Shown piece after piece: positions 1-9,122 of a stretch of 64,000 bases of DNA. Numbering within the stretch: position 1 is the stretch's first letter; each line of letters starts with the position of its first letter. Origin of the DNA: Paenibacillus sp. HW567 (GTDB lineage Bacteria; Bacillota; Bacilli; Paenibacillales; Paenibacillaceae); contig NZ_KB910518.1 of NCBI RefSeq assembly GCF_000374185.1, positions 594,667 through 658,666 of the forward strand, in the 5' to 3' direction. The translations under genes and the position numbers were made by a program. The notes beneath the pieces were generated by a model. That model ran no database searches. It was not told the origin of the DNA and was given only the letters and a program-made list of their open reading frames with translations.

Positions 1-1
1 A

Positions 2-697
2 CCCAAAGTGAAGTTAGTCTATAATCCGTCGCCGGTTAACGATAAGGATCAGTATGAGGTACTGGATGCCATGACGGGCAAATGGGTTCAAGTGTATCCA
101 TACGCTGCCACGATTGCCCCTGCCGCGGTTGATCTGAAAGGCCATCCTGCAGAGAAGCAGTTAACTGAACTCGTCAAGTATGGTGTGCTTGTTCCTGACG
201 CCGACGGGAAGCTCAAGCCGGATCAGGAAATAACGGTTGGAGAATGGTTCAGCTTGATTGCCAAAGCATCCACGCCGTACTATACCAGTTATTCTACCGG
301 AATTGAGCGAAAGGCGGTGGCTGGTGTAAGTTCGGACAGTAAATACTATCCGTCGGTCAGCTATGCCCTAAGCCGCGGCTGGATCAGCAAAGATACTATG
401 CTACAGCCGGACAATTCCCTCAGCCGCGAACAGCTCGCCGTGCTGCTGGCTTCCTTCCTGAAATACAATAAGCTCTCTGCGTTCCTGCAAAATGACACTG
501 CCGTGAGCAGCTTCAGCGACAGCGCCGACATTAAAGACAAAGGCGCAGTGGCGCTGGTCTTGAAGCTGGGGCTGCTGCAGGGAGACGGCGGTAAATTTAA
601 TCCGCAGCAAAAGATAACCAAAGCCGATGCTGCCACTGTTATTATGAAGCTGGTAGAGCTACAGGGCAAAACGGACCAGAGCATCAGTCAGCAATAG
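2..697 (+). CDS. SLH-domain surface protein, 3' part (5' truncated by window)
   Basis: This is the C-terminal part of a secreted protein. The reading frame is open to the first bases of the window, so the true start lies upstream. About 210 residues contain three successive S-layer-homology-like modules. The last two are clearest, with the usual W/Y-x-x-x-A-L-S-x-G-hydrophobic and G-D/N-x-x-K-F-N-P patterns ending near 'GGKFNPQQKITKADAATVI'. SLH modules bind pyruvylated secondary cell-wall polymers and anchor proteins to the Gram-positive envelope. The enzymatic or binding part must be in the missing N-terminus, so the function is unknown. A rho-independent terminator follows. Confidence 0.8.
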   Translation, partial: PKVKLVYNPSPVNDKDQYEVLDAMTGKWVQVYPYAATIAPAAVDLKGHPAEKQLTELVKYGVLVPDADGKLKPDQEITVGEWFSLIAKASTPYYTSYSTGIERKAVAGVSSDSKYYPSVSYALSRGWISKDTMLQPDNSLSREQLAVLLASFLKYNKLSAFLQNDTAVSSFSDSADIKDKGAVALVLKLGLLQGDGGKFNPQQKITKADAATVIMKLVELQGKTDQSISQQ

Positions 698-761
698 CTT
701 GTGCCAGAATAGCGGCAGTGCGCGTTGCAAGCAGCGCTGCCGACGATCAAGTAGACGCAGC

Positions 762-805
762 AAGCCTGCTTCCTGCCTTCAGGCGGGGAGCAGGCTTTTG
801 TTTTT
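762..805 (+). terminator. Rho-independent terminator after SLH gene
   Basis: A GC-rich inverted repeat (AAGCCTGCT... / ...AGCAGGCTT, with a few internal mismatches) is followed by TTGTTTTT on the + strand. It lies in the gap between the convergent SLH and terC genes. The T-tract is only on the + side, so it serves the SLH gene. Confidence 0.75.
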
Positions 806-815
806 CATTCACGGG

Positions 816-1643
816 TTATTTCCCGAGCTGTTTATCTGCTTCACGAACAGGGGCATGACCCTCGTTCTCTTCAGTTTTCTCGGTGCTCATGAACCAGCCT
901 ACGGCTGCAATGATTACCAGCACAATATAGAAGGTGGCCTTCCACCAGGTGCTATGAGCGAAATCCTCGGACAGCACACCCAGCGAAGGGTGAGCCAGAG
1001 TGATGACCGCCAGCTTGACACCTACCCAGCCAACGATGAAGAAGGCTGCCACTTCAAGGCCCGGACGGGAGTGCAGCAGCTTAACGAAGAAGGATGCCGC
1101 AAACCGCATAATGACAAGTCCGATGAACCCGCCGGCAAAAATGACAAGGAATTGTCCCCCATCAAGACCCCCGATTTTACTTATTCCGCTTGGCGGAAGC
1201 GCAACGGCCAGCGCAACGGCTGCGAGGATAGAGTCGACGGCAAATGCGATGTCGGCCACCTCAACCTTCAGCACGGTGAACCAGAAGCTGGATTTTTTCT
1301 TGGCTGTCCCTTCTTCAGAAGCACCTTCGACCGCCGCTTCAGCCTCCGGTTTCTTGAACAATAATTTTCGGAAAATATGATTACCCGCGATGAACAACAG
1401 ATAAATGGCACCAATAGCTTGTACCTGCCAGATGTCCACCAGATAAGAGATGATAAACAGTGAACCAAAGCGGAACACGAATGCCCCTGCCAAACCATAG
1501 AACAATGCCTTCTTACGTTCCTCATCAGGAAGATGTTTGACCATGATTGCCAGTACCAGTGCGTTATCTGCGGCGAGCAACCCTTCCAGTGCGACGAGAA
1601 CGAGCAAGACCCATCCGTATTCTAATAATAATCCCCAATCCAT
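816..1643 (-). CDS. TerC-family integral membrane protein (Mn2+-linked)
   Basis: The 275-residue protein has about seven hydrophobic segments. It shows the TerC-family opening motif 'EGLLAADNALVLAIMV', with the conserved acidic/Asn residues of the metal site, and a second copy-like 'VEVADIAFAVDSILAAVAL' around residues 125-145. Relatives in Bacillus (YkoY/MeeY, YceF/MeeF) export Mn2+ or help metallate secreted enzymes. Assigning manganese here rests mainly on the yybP-ykoY riboswitch upstream. A good Shine-Dalgarno (GAGGAGG) precedes the ATG. The N- and C-terminal halves are joined by a charged loop near residues 95-118. TerC membership is confident; the exact substrate is inferred. Confidence 0.88.
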   Translation of the reverse strand: MDWGLLLEYGWVLLVLVALEGLLAADNALVLAIMVKHLPDEERKKALFYGLAGAFVFRFGSLFIISYLVDIWQVQAIGAIYLLFIAGNHIFRKLLFKKPEAEAAVEGASEEGTAKKKSSFWFTVLKVEVADIAFAVDSILAAVALAVALPPSGISKIGGLDGGQFLVIFAGGFIGLVIMRFAASFFVKLLHSRPGLEVAAFFIVGWVGVKLAVITLAHPSLGVLSEDFAHSTWWKATFYIVLVIIAAVGWFMSTEKTEENEGHAPVREADKQLGK

Positions 1644-1719
1644 TGCTGCTTCCTCCTCATTTGGATGTAAATATCATCAAAAAATACCTACACTACCATT
1701 ATTTTAACCAAATATATAT

Positions 1720-1783
1720 AAAAAAGACCTTTACCAAGCAGATCAGCCTTCGGAATGAAGGACTAACCTGATTGGTAAAGGTC
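1720..1783 (-). terminator. Riboswitch expression-platform terminator of the terC leader
   Basis: Read on the minus strand, AGACCTTTACCAA and its complement TTGGTAAAGGTCT enclose a loop and are followed by a run of T. The 5' arm (GACCTTTACC) is the same stretch that closes the aptamer P1 helix with GTAAAGGG. The two structures therefore exclude each other: ligand-bound aptamer should give read-through and free aptamer should give termination. Confidence 0.85.
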
Positions 1784-1875
1784 TCGCTAACAATGGTTCA
1801 TTGCCGATAAAACCGGAGAACATCCTCACGTTCTCGTATTGACGATTTTATCTAACAGCTACTCCCCTTTACGGG
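1772..1875 (-). ncRNA. yybP-ykoY manganese riboswitch aptamer
   Basis: The minus strand carries the family's hallmark AAAGGGGAGUAGC box near 1857-1870. The cross-docking loop region follows (UCGUC...CGGUUUUAUCGGC), and the 3' P1 arm GAGACCUUUAC closes the aptamer. This class senses Mn2+ and commonly sits before TerC/YkoY or P-type ATPase genes, as it does here before a TerC gene. The overlap of its P1 with the downstream terminator implies an ON switch by anti-termination. Confidence 0.9.
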
Positions 1876-1915
1876 ATATATTAAATTTGATCATTTGTGT
1901 TGTTGACTTAAAAGT

Positions 1916-1944
1916 ATCATATATGACTTAAGAGTCGTTGTCAA
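1916..1944 (-). promoter_or_regulatory. Sigma-A promoter of the terC riboswitch transcript
   Basis: On the minus strand TTGACA (1939-1944) and TATGAT (1916-1921) are separated by exactly 17 bp. Transcription would start near 1909, about 35 nt upstream of the aptamer. Confidence 0.8.
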
Positions 1945-2006
1945 TGCCTGTGAGAATAAATATCAATAAAAAAAGCTGAAATGGAAACGGAAACATGATA
2001 CATATA

Positions 2007-2023
2007 AGTTAGATAATATAACA
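2007..2023 (+). promoter_or_regulatory. Upstream GlnR-like operator (site I) of the nif operon
   Basis: AGTTAGATAATATAACA matches the GlnR/TnrA consensus TGTNA-N7-TNACA at all defined positions except the first base. It lies about 60 bp upstream of the nif -35 box. Known Paenibacillus nif promoters have an activating GlnR site upstream and a repressing one downstream of the promoter; this would be the activating site. Confidence 0.6.
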
Positions 2024-2082
2024 TTTGTTATGTCGAAACTGCAAACATAAGGAAATATAGGGTTTTTTAAGCCTAAACTCGA

Positions 2083-2111
2083 TTGACGCTGTATAGGAAT
2101 GAAAATATGAT
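2083..2111 (+). promoter_or_regulatory. nif operon sigma-A promoter
   Basis: TTGACG (2083-2088), a 17-bp spacer and TATGAT (2106-2111) form a near-consensus vegetative promoter with a predicted start near 2118. No sigma-54 -24/-12 element was seen. This fits Paenibacillus nif operons, which use sigma-A with GlnR rather than NifA/sigma-54. Confidence 0.75.
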
Positions 2112-2141
2112 GTAACTAATTAAAGCGGTCAAGCGATTCGG

Positions 2142-2158
2142 TGTAATAAAACATAACA
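2142..2158 (+). promoter_or_regulatory. Downstream GlnR operator (site II) of the nif operon
   Basis: TGTAATAAAACATAACA is a perfect fit to TGTNA-N7-TNACA. It is centred about 30 bp after the predicted transcription start, where bound GlnR would block elongation or initiation under nitrogen excess. Confidence 0.7.
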
Positions 2159-2199
2159 TACACCTGCTTGTGCCGCGAAGAGAAAGTCTATTAGAGGGT

Positions 2200-2337
2200 A
2201 AGCGAGTGCTTCCGAAGTCAGTTTTGTTCGAAGTGAATTCAGTGAAGCTGAGGCTCACAAAACTTAAGTGAATGCTTACGAAGTGAGTTTTACTCGAAGC
2301 CAAGTCAAGGATGTAACGCTCGTAAAACTTTTAGGAG
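2200..2337 (+). repeat. Two tandem copies of a hairpin leader element before nifB
   Basis: The 190-nt nif leader holds two imperfect copies (about 2200-2265 and 2266-2337) of a 66-72 nt element. Each has a GCTTNCGAAG motif, then AGTTTT(G/A)(T/C) later matched by its complement (ACAAAACT or GTAAAACT). The second copy ends directly in the nifB Shine-Dalgarno. A third copy precedes the cupin gene at 24.3 kb. Confidence 0.6.
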
Positions 2338-2344
2338 GTGGGAA

Positions 2345-3715
2345 ATGATGCAGCCGTCGCCGTGTGTATCAAGTGAAGCAGAAGAGGAGATCAGCCGCCA
2401 TCCGTGCTACAGCGAGGAAGCCCATCGGTTCTTTGCCAGGATGCATATTCCGGTTGCTCCCGCCTGCAACATCCAGTGCAATTACTGCAACCGCAAGTTT
2501 GACTGCGTGAATGAGAGCAGGCCTGGTGTAGTCAGTGAGGTGCTCACCCCGGAGCAGGCGGAACGCAAGGTGAAAGGGGTAGCCGCCCAGTTGATGCAGC
2601 TCTCGGTGGTTGGCGTAGCCGGTCCCGGCGATCCGCTGGCCAATCCGGAGGTGACGTTCGACACTTTTGCCCGGGTCAAAAAGCATGTGCCGGATGTCTC
2701 CCTTTGCCTCAGCACCAACGGGTTGACGCTTTACCGGCATGTGGATGAGATTGTGGAGCTTGGCATCCGCCATGTTACCATCACGATCAATGCCATTGAT
2801 CCGGAGGTCGGTGAGCACATTTATCCTTGGGTATTCGACGAGGGTGTGCGGGTTGAAGGAAGAGAGGCGGCAGAGCTGCTGATCAACCGCCAACTGCTGG
2901 GCCTTGAGATGCTGGCGAAGCTGGGGATTCTGGTCAAGGTCAATTCCATTATGATTCCAGGGGTCAACGACGGACATCTTCCCGCAGTGTCCAAAAGAGT
3001 AAAAGAGCTAGGGGCCACACTGCACAATGTAACACCGCTTATTATCGCACCCGGCAGCCAGTATGAGCGGGATGGCCGCAAGGCGCCCCGTCCGAAGGAG
3101 CTGCACAACCTGCAGGAGCTTCTCGGCCGTGACGGCATGAAGGTGATGCGCCACTGCCGGCAATGCCGGGCGGATGCTATCGGGCTGCTGGGCCAGGACC
3201 GCAATCAGGATTTCCCGCTTGAAGCGATGGAAGCCGATCCGGTAGTCAACAAAGAAGCAAGAGCGTTGCTCCAGGGCGAACTGGACGCGAAGATCCGCGA
3301 GCGGGTTCAAGCGAAGCAGGCGAGCCCATTGCAGCAAGATGCTCCCAAGGTCAGAGTCGCAGTAGCCACCAGAGGCGGCGACAAGGTCAATCAGCATTTC
3401 GGGCATGCCACGGAATTCCTGGTATACGATACTGACGGAGCGGATGTGAAGTTGCTCGGTGTCCGCAAGATACAGGCTTATTGTCATGGCAAGGCAGACT
3501 GTAACGGCGACAAGGCCGCTACGCTGCAAGAAATCATAACGATTCTAAGCGATTGCCGCATTCTTCTCTGCTCCGGTATCGGAGACGGCCCGCGTGCCAG
3601 CCTGAACAAAGCCGGAGTGTTGCCTCTAGTCCGCAAGGGCGGGATACAGGAAGCTATTCTGGAAAGTGTGAAATACAATTCTTATTTTGAAAATACAAAC
3701 ATTTCGAAGGGATGA
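2345..3715 (+). CDS. nifB: Nitrogenase FeMo-cofactor biosynthesis radical SAM protein NifB
   Basis: NifB fuses two [4Fe-4S] clusters and inserts carbide and sulfide to give NifB-co, the 8Fe core of FeMo-co. The radical SAM motif C-x3-C-x2-C lies at Cys41, Cys45 and Cys48 ('ACNIQCNYCNRKFDC'). A GGE-like 'AGPGDPLANPE' segment follows, and a 'CRQCRADAIGLLGQD' segment supplies further cluster ligands. From about residue 335 on is a NifX/NifY-like domain ('RVAVATRGGDKVNQHFGHA'), as in full-length NifB. GGAGGTG precedes tandem ATGs at 2345 and 2348; the second has slightly better spacing. It is the first gene of the operon, 6 nt from nifH. Confidence 0.97.
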   Translation: MMQPSPCVSSEAEEEISRHPCYSEEAHRFFARMHIPVAPACNIQCNYCNRKFDCVNESRPGVVSEVLTPEQAERKVKGVAAQLMQLSVVGVAGPGDPLANPEVTFDTFARVKKHVPDVSLCLSTNGLTLYRHVDEIVELGIRHVTITINAIDPEVGEHIYPWVFDEGVRVEGREAAELLINRQLLGLEMLAKLGILVKVNSIMIPGVNDGHLPAVSKRVKELGATLHNVTPLIIAPGSQYERDGRKAPRPKELHNLQELLGRDGMKVMRHCRQCRADAIGLLGQDRNQDFPLEAMEADPVVNKEARALLQGELDAKIRERVQAKQASPLQQDAPKVRVAVATRGGDKVNQHFGHATEFLVYDTDGADVKLLGVRKIQAYCHGKADCNGDKAATLQEIITILSDCRILLCSGIGDGPRASLNKAGVLPLVRKGGIQEAILESVKYNSYFENTNISKG

Positions 3716-3718
3716 TGA

Positions 3719-4588
<870 letters not shown>

Positions 4589-4684
4589 AGGGCAGCAACC
4601 GGGAATGAATCAGGCATCCGGTGAACGGGAGTGGAGATACGGCCTTCATCGGATTCGGATTATCACGAAAAGGAGGGTCAACAC

Positions 4685-6142
4685 ATGGGACTGAATATTG
4701 AAGAGAATAAGAAATTGGTAGAAGAAGTTCTGGAAGCCTACCCCAAAAAGGCAAAAAAGGACCGTGAAAAGCATTTTCAGATCAATACTGAAGAAGCTCA
4801 ATCCTGCGGAACCTGCGCCCTGAAGTCCAATATTAAATCCCGTCCCGGTGTAATGACACCGCGCGGATGCTCCTATGCAGGCTCTAAAGGGGTGGTATGG
4901 GGCCCGATTAAGGATATGGTGCATATCAGCCACGGCCCTATCGGCTGCGGACAATACAGTTGGGGCACACGCCGCAACTATGCGAACGGGACGCTTGGGA
5001 TCGACAATTTTACGGCTATGCAGATTACAAGTGATTTTCAGGAAACGGATATCGTATTTGGCGGTGACAAGAAGCTGGAAGTCATCATGCGTGAAATCAC
5101 GGAGATGTTCCCGCTTGCCAAAGGGATTTCCGTACAATCCGAATGTCCGGTCGGTCTGATCGGCGATGATATTGAAGCGGTATCCAAAAAAATGGCCAAG
5201 GAGCTGGAAATGCCGATTGTTCCGGTACGCTGCGAAGGCTTTCGTGGGGTCAGCCAGTCGCTGGGTCACCACATTGCCAATGATGCCATTCGTGATTTTG
5301 TTCTTGGTAAAGCTGAACTGGCCGAAACCGGTCCTTACGATGTCAATATTATCGGCGACTATAATATCGGCGGCGATGCCTGGGCTTCCCGTATTCTGCT
5401 CGAAGAAATGGGGCTGCGTGTAATTGCCCAGTGGTCTGGTGACGGTACCCTGAATGAGCTGGAAATCGCCCATAAGGCGAAGCTGAATCTGATTCACTGC
5501 CACCGCTCGATGAACTACATGGTTGAACATATGGAGAAAGCCTATGACATTCCGTGGATGGAATATAACTTCTTCGGGCCGTCCAAGACCTACGAGAGCC
5601 TGCGGGCTATCGCAGCCCGGTTCGATGACACGATTCAGGAGAACTGCGAGAAGATGATCGCGAGGCATAAACCATCAATGGATGCCATTATCAATAAATA
5701 TAGACCCCGCTTGGAAAGTAAAAAGGTGCTCTTGATGATCGGCGGTCTGCGTTCCCGCCATACCATCGGCGCTTATGAGGATTTGGGCATGGATATCGTG
5801 GCTTCCGGCTATGAATTTGCCCATAAGGACGACTATGAGAAGACCTTTCCGATGATGAAGGAAGGCACAATCATTATGGACGATCCGACTGCGTATGAGC
5901 TGGAGGAGCTGGCACAGAAATTGAATGTCGATCTGGTAGGCTCAGGGGTCAAAGAGAAGTATGTATATCACAAGATGGGTGTTCCGTTCCGCCAGATGCA
6001 TTCCTGGGATTACAGCGGACCGTATCATGGCTTTGACGGCTTCAAGGTTTTTGCCAAGGATATGGATATGACGGTGAACAGTCCGGTCTGGAATCTGATC
6101 AGCAAGAAGGAGAAGGCGCACAAGGAGGGGGCGGGCGTATGA
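4685..6142 (+). CDS. nifD: Nitrogenase molybdenum-iron protein alpha chain NifD
   Basis: The start at 4685 follows AGGAGGG with good spacing; an 18-residue in-frame extension upstream has no ribosome site and was not used. P-cluster ligands fall at Cys62 and Cys88, the same numbers as in Azotobacter NifD ('[12 protein letters not shown]', '[12 protein letters not shown]'), with a third in '[13 protein letters not shown]'. The FeMo-co ligands are the Cys in '[11 protein letters not shown]' and the His in '[19 protein letters not shown]'. At 485 residues it has normal length and belongs to the molybdenum type. It overlaps nifK by 4 nt (ATGA), which suggests translational coupling of the two subunits. 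Confidence 0.98.
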   Translation: MGLNIEENKKLVEEVLEAYPKKAKKDREKHFQINTEEAQSCGTCALKSNIKSRPGVMTPRGCSYAGSKGVVWGPIKDMVHISHGPIGCGQYSWGTRRNYANGTLGIDNFTAMQITSDFQETDIVFGGDKKLEVIMREITEMFPLAKGISVQSECPVGLIGDDIEAVSKKMAKELEMPIVPVRCEGFRGVSQSLGHHIANDAIRDFVLGKAELAETGPYDVNIIGDYNIGGDAWASRILLEEMGLRVIAQWSGDGTLNELEIAHKAKLNLIHCHRSMNYMVEHMEKAYDIPWMEYNFFGPSKTYESLRAIAARFDDTIQENCEKMIARHKPSMDAIINKYRPRLESKKVLLMIGGLRSRHTIGAYEDLGMDIVASGYEFAHKDDYEKTFPMMKEGTIIMDDPTAYELEELAQKLNVDLVGSGVKEKYVYHKMGVPFRQMHSWDYSGPYHGFDGFKVFAKDMDMTVNSPVWNLISKKEKAHKEGAGV

Positions 6143-7698
6143 GCAAGGACAGACTGGATATCCCGGACTACAACCGATTGTTCTCAGAGGAACGCTACGT
6201 TCAGCAGCGGCAAAACAAGATGCAATTCGAAGCGCCATGCAGCGAACAGGATACAGCGGAGGCCCTATCTTACTCCAAATCCGCAGAGTATATGCAAAAG
6301 AACTTTGACCGCAAAGCTGTGGTCATCAATCCGCATAAAGCCTGCCAGCCGCTTGGGTCGGTAATGGCTGCACTGGGATTCGAAAACACATTGCCGTTCG
6401 TTCACGGCTCGCAGGGCTGCAACTCTTATTTCCGCAGTCATCTCAGCCGCCACTTCAAGGAGCCTACGCCGGCGGTCTCCTCTTCGATGACCGAGGATGC
6501 TGCGGTATTCGGCGGCATGAACAATCTGATCGACGGACTGGAAAATAGCATCGCTCTCTACAAGCCCGAGATGATTGCCCTCTGTACGACTTGTATGGCT
6601 GAAGTCATCGGTGATGACTTGTCCTCCTTTATCGGCAATGCCCGCATCAAAGGTGCGATTACTGAAGAATTTCCTGTGGCATTCTGCAATACGCCGAGCT
6701 TTGTAGGCTCGCATATCACCGGTTATGATTCGATGCTAAAAGGCATCCTGAGTTATCTCTATGAACGCTCCGGGGCTCAGGCTAACCCTGGCAGCGGTGC
6801 TGGATCGGGTGAGAAGCTGAATATTATGCTTGGCTTTGAGCCTTACACCGGCAACTTTGCCGAAATTCGCAAAATTCTCGCTGCATTTGATACCAAATAT
6901 ACAATACTGGGCGATCACAGCGGGAACTATGATTCTCCGGCTACCGGTGAGTATGAATATTACTACGGCGGCACGAAGCTTGCTGATGTGCCACTCGCGG
7001 CCAATGCGCTGGGGACACTGTCGCTGCAGAAATACACGCTCAAGAAAACCCAGGAATTCATCAGCGGAACCTGGAGCCAGCAGCTTACTGCATTGTCAAC
7101 GCCGCTGGGGGTTACCGGCACGGATAAGCTGCTGGAAGCGATCAGCGAACTGACAGGTCTGCCGATTCCGGCTTCGCTTATCGAAGAACGCGGCCGCGTG
7201 GTGGATGCCTTGACGGACAGCCACCCTTATCTTCACGGCAAGCGTGTTGCCCTCGTAGGCGATCCTGACCTGTTGATCGGACTTATCGGATTCTGCCTTG
7301 AGGTCGGTATCGAGCCGGTGCATATCGTCTGCTCCAATGGAGATGTTGATTTCAACGAAGTGAAGTTCAAGGTGGAAGCAGAAGCGCTTCTGGCATCCAG
7401 CCCATATGGCTCGGAAGCAAGCCTTTATATCGGAAACGACCTGTGGCATATGCGTTCCCTGCTGCTGAATGATCCGGTGGACCTGGCCATCGGCAGCTCA
7501 CATCTGAAATTCGCCGCCAAGGATGCCGATGTGCCGCTGATCCGTGTGGGGTTCCCGATCTTTGACCGTCATCATATGCACCGTTATCCGATTCTCGGGT
7601 ATCAAGGAGCTCTGAATTTGCTGAGCTTATTTGTCAATACCGTACTGGATGAGCTTGACCGCAACAACTCCGAGTTCAACTACGACTTGGTACGGTAA
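6139..7698 (+). CDS. nifK: Nitrogenase molybdenum-iron protein beta chain NifK
   Basis: The 519-residue beta subunit pairs with NifD in the alpha2-beta2 dinitrogenase and supplies the other half of each P-cluster. Likely ligand cysteines appear in '[18 protein letters not shown]', '[13 protein letters not shown]' and '[14 protein letters not shown]', the classic NifK signatures. The start codon overlaps the nifD stop (ATGA), with a purine-rich AAGGAGGGGG ribosome site inside the nifD end. No truncation or missing ligand was seen. Confidence 0.98.
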   Translation: MSKDRLDIPDYNRLFSEERYVQQRQNKMQFEAPCSEQDTAEALSYSKSAEYMQKNFDRKAVVINPHKACQPLGSVMAALGFENTLPFVHGSQGCNSYFRSHLSRHFKEPTPAVSSSMTEDAAVFGGMNNLIDGLENSIALYKPEMIALCTTCMAEVIGDDLSSFIGNARIKGAITEEFPVAFCNTPSFVGSHITGYDSMLKGILSYLYERSGAQANPGSGAGSGEKLNIMLGFEPYTGNFAEIRKILAAFDTKYTILGDHSGNYDSPATGEYEYYYGGTKLADVPLAANALGTLSLQKYTLKKTQEFISGTWSQQLTALSTPLGVTGTDKLLEAISELTGLPIPASLIEERGRVVDALTDSHPYLHGKRVALVGDPDLLIGLIGFCLEVGIEPVHIVCSNGDVDFNEVKFKVEAEALLASSPYGSEASLYIGNDLWHMRSLLLNDPVDLAIGSSHLKFAAKDADVPLIRVGFPIFDRHHMHRYPILGYQGALNLLSLFVNTVLDELDRNNSEFNYDLVR

Positions 7699-7757
7699 GG
7701 GCATACGCGGGAGAATTCTAATCTTCAATGCAACCTAGCGAAGGAGATGAAGCGCCG

Positions 7758-9122
7758 ATGGACCCTGTTCGAAAAGACGAATTTGATGCTGAGGCTTGCG
7801 GGAGCCTGCCTCCGAAAGAAAAGCCCTGTCCACGGCCCAAACCGGGTGAAGCAGCGGGAGGCTGCTCCTTCGACGGAGCTCAAATCACGCTGCTGCCGAT
7901 TATGGACGCTGCACATCTTGTTCATGGTCCGATTGCTTGCGCCGGGAACAGTTGGGAGAGCAGAGGCGCCTTGTCAAGCGGCCCCTCTCTGTCTCAATAT
8001 GGCTTCGCTACGGATCTTAACGATTCTGATATTATTTTTGGCGGAGAGAAAAAGCTGAAGGAGAGCATTGACTATATTGCCGGGCGCTTTGCGCCTCCGG
8101 CAATATTTGTATATTCAACCTGTGTAACCGCGCTGATTGGCGAGGATATGGATGCGGTCTGCAAGGAGGCGGGAGAGCGGCTGGGAATTCCGGTCATCCC
8201 GGTTAACAGTCCGGGTTTTGTCGGCAGCAAGAATCTTGGCAACCGCCTCGCCGGTGATGCGCTGCTGCAGTATGTCATTGGGACAGGGGAGCCGGAGTCC
8301 GAGCTGCCTCCGGGGGTAAATCTTATAGGCGAATACAATATTGCCGGCGAGATGTGGGATATCGAGAAGCTGATGAAAAGTGCGGGGATTTCGGTGACCT
8401 CCCGCATTACAGGCGATGCGAGATATAAAGAGATCACCTGGGCGCACCGCGCCAAGGTGAACATGGTGGTCTGCAGCCGCGCATTGCTGGGGCTCGCCAG
8501 GGAAATGGAGTCCCGCTACGGCATTCCGTATTTCGAAGGCTCGTTCTACGGCGCCAAGGAGACGACTTATTCGCTGCGGCAAATGGCTTACCTGATGAAT
8601 GACCGGGAGATGGAGCGCCGGGTAGACCGCCTGACGGAACGTGAAGAAGCCCGGCTTAGCCAGGATCTGCGCCCCTACCGCAAGCTGCTGAAGGGGAAGA
8701 AGGCGGTTCTGTATACCGGCGGCGTCAAAAGCTGGTCGGTCATTTCCGCGCTCAAGGAGCTGGGTGTTCAAGTCGTAGGCGTCGGCACGAATAAGAGCAC
8801 GGAGGATGATGTGCGGCGGATCGCTGACCGGGTAAGCGACGATACCGAATATATTCCCGAGGGCGGTGCGAGCCGGATTCTCAAGACGGTGCGGGAGCGC
8901 AAGGCGGATATTATGATCGCCGGGGGGCGCAATATGTATGTGGCGATGAAGGAGCAGGTTCCCTTCATCGACATCAATCAGGAGCGGCACAAGGCTTATG
9001 CCGGTTATGAAGGACTGCTGCGGCTGGCCAAGGAGCTGACCTATTCGCTGGCCAATCCGATCTGGAAGCTGGCAGCAAGCCCTGCGCCTTGGGATAAGGG
9101 GGCTCCGCCATATGACCGTTAA
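7758..9122 (+). CDS. nifE: FeMo-cofactor scaffold protein NifE
   Basis: NifE is the NifD paralogue that, with NifN, receives NifB-co and hosts its maturation with Mo and homocitrate. It has 454 residues from an ATG at 7758 preceded by AAGGAGA; an ATG 30 nt upstream lacks this site. NifD-like features are kept ('HGPIACAGNSWESRG', 'STCVTALIGEDMDAVCKEA', 'GEYNIAGEMWDIEKLM'), but the catalytic-site FeMo-co His pattern is absent, as expected for a scaffold. A 59-nt gap separates it from nifK, and it overlaps nifN by 11 nt. Confidence 0.95.
   Translation: MDPVRKDEFDAEACGSLPPKEKPCPRPKPGEAAGGCSFDGAQITLLPIMDAAHLVHGPIACAGNSWESRGALSSGPSLSQYGFATDLNDSDIIFGGEKKLKESIDYIAGRFAPPAIFVYSTCVTALIGEDMDAVCKEAGERLGIPVIPVNSPGFVGSKNLGNRLAGDALLQYVIGTGEPESELPPGVNLIGEYNIAGEMWDIEKLMKSAGISVTSRITGDARYKEITWAHRAKVNMVVCSRALLGLAREMESRYGIPYFEGSFYGAKETTYSLRQMAYLMNDREMERRVDRLTEREEARLSQDLRPYRKLLKGKKAVLYTGGVKSWSVISALKELGVQVVGVGTNKSTEDDVRRIADRVSDDTEYIPEGGASRILKTVRERKADIMIAGGRNMYVAMKEQVPFIDINQERHKAYAGYEGLLRLAKELTYSLANPIWKLAASPAPWDKGAPPYDR

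Noticed and set aside
816-1364. Open frames on the + strand opposite the terC gene and similar shadows of nif, argS, lon and other genes
   Set aside because: They are antisense or out-of-frame shadows of well-supported genes, lacking ribosome sites and recognisable protein features.
4631-4684. N-terminal extension of NifD
   Set aside because: No ribosome site at 4631, while AGGAGGG stands before the ATG at 4685; the shorter protein aligns ligand cysteines at the standard positions 62 and 88.
4589-4684. Attenuating terminator between nifH and nifD
   Set aside because: A short CCGG pairing exists but there is no stable stem with a T-run.
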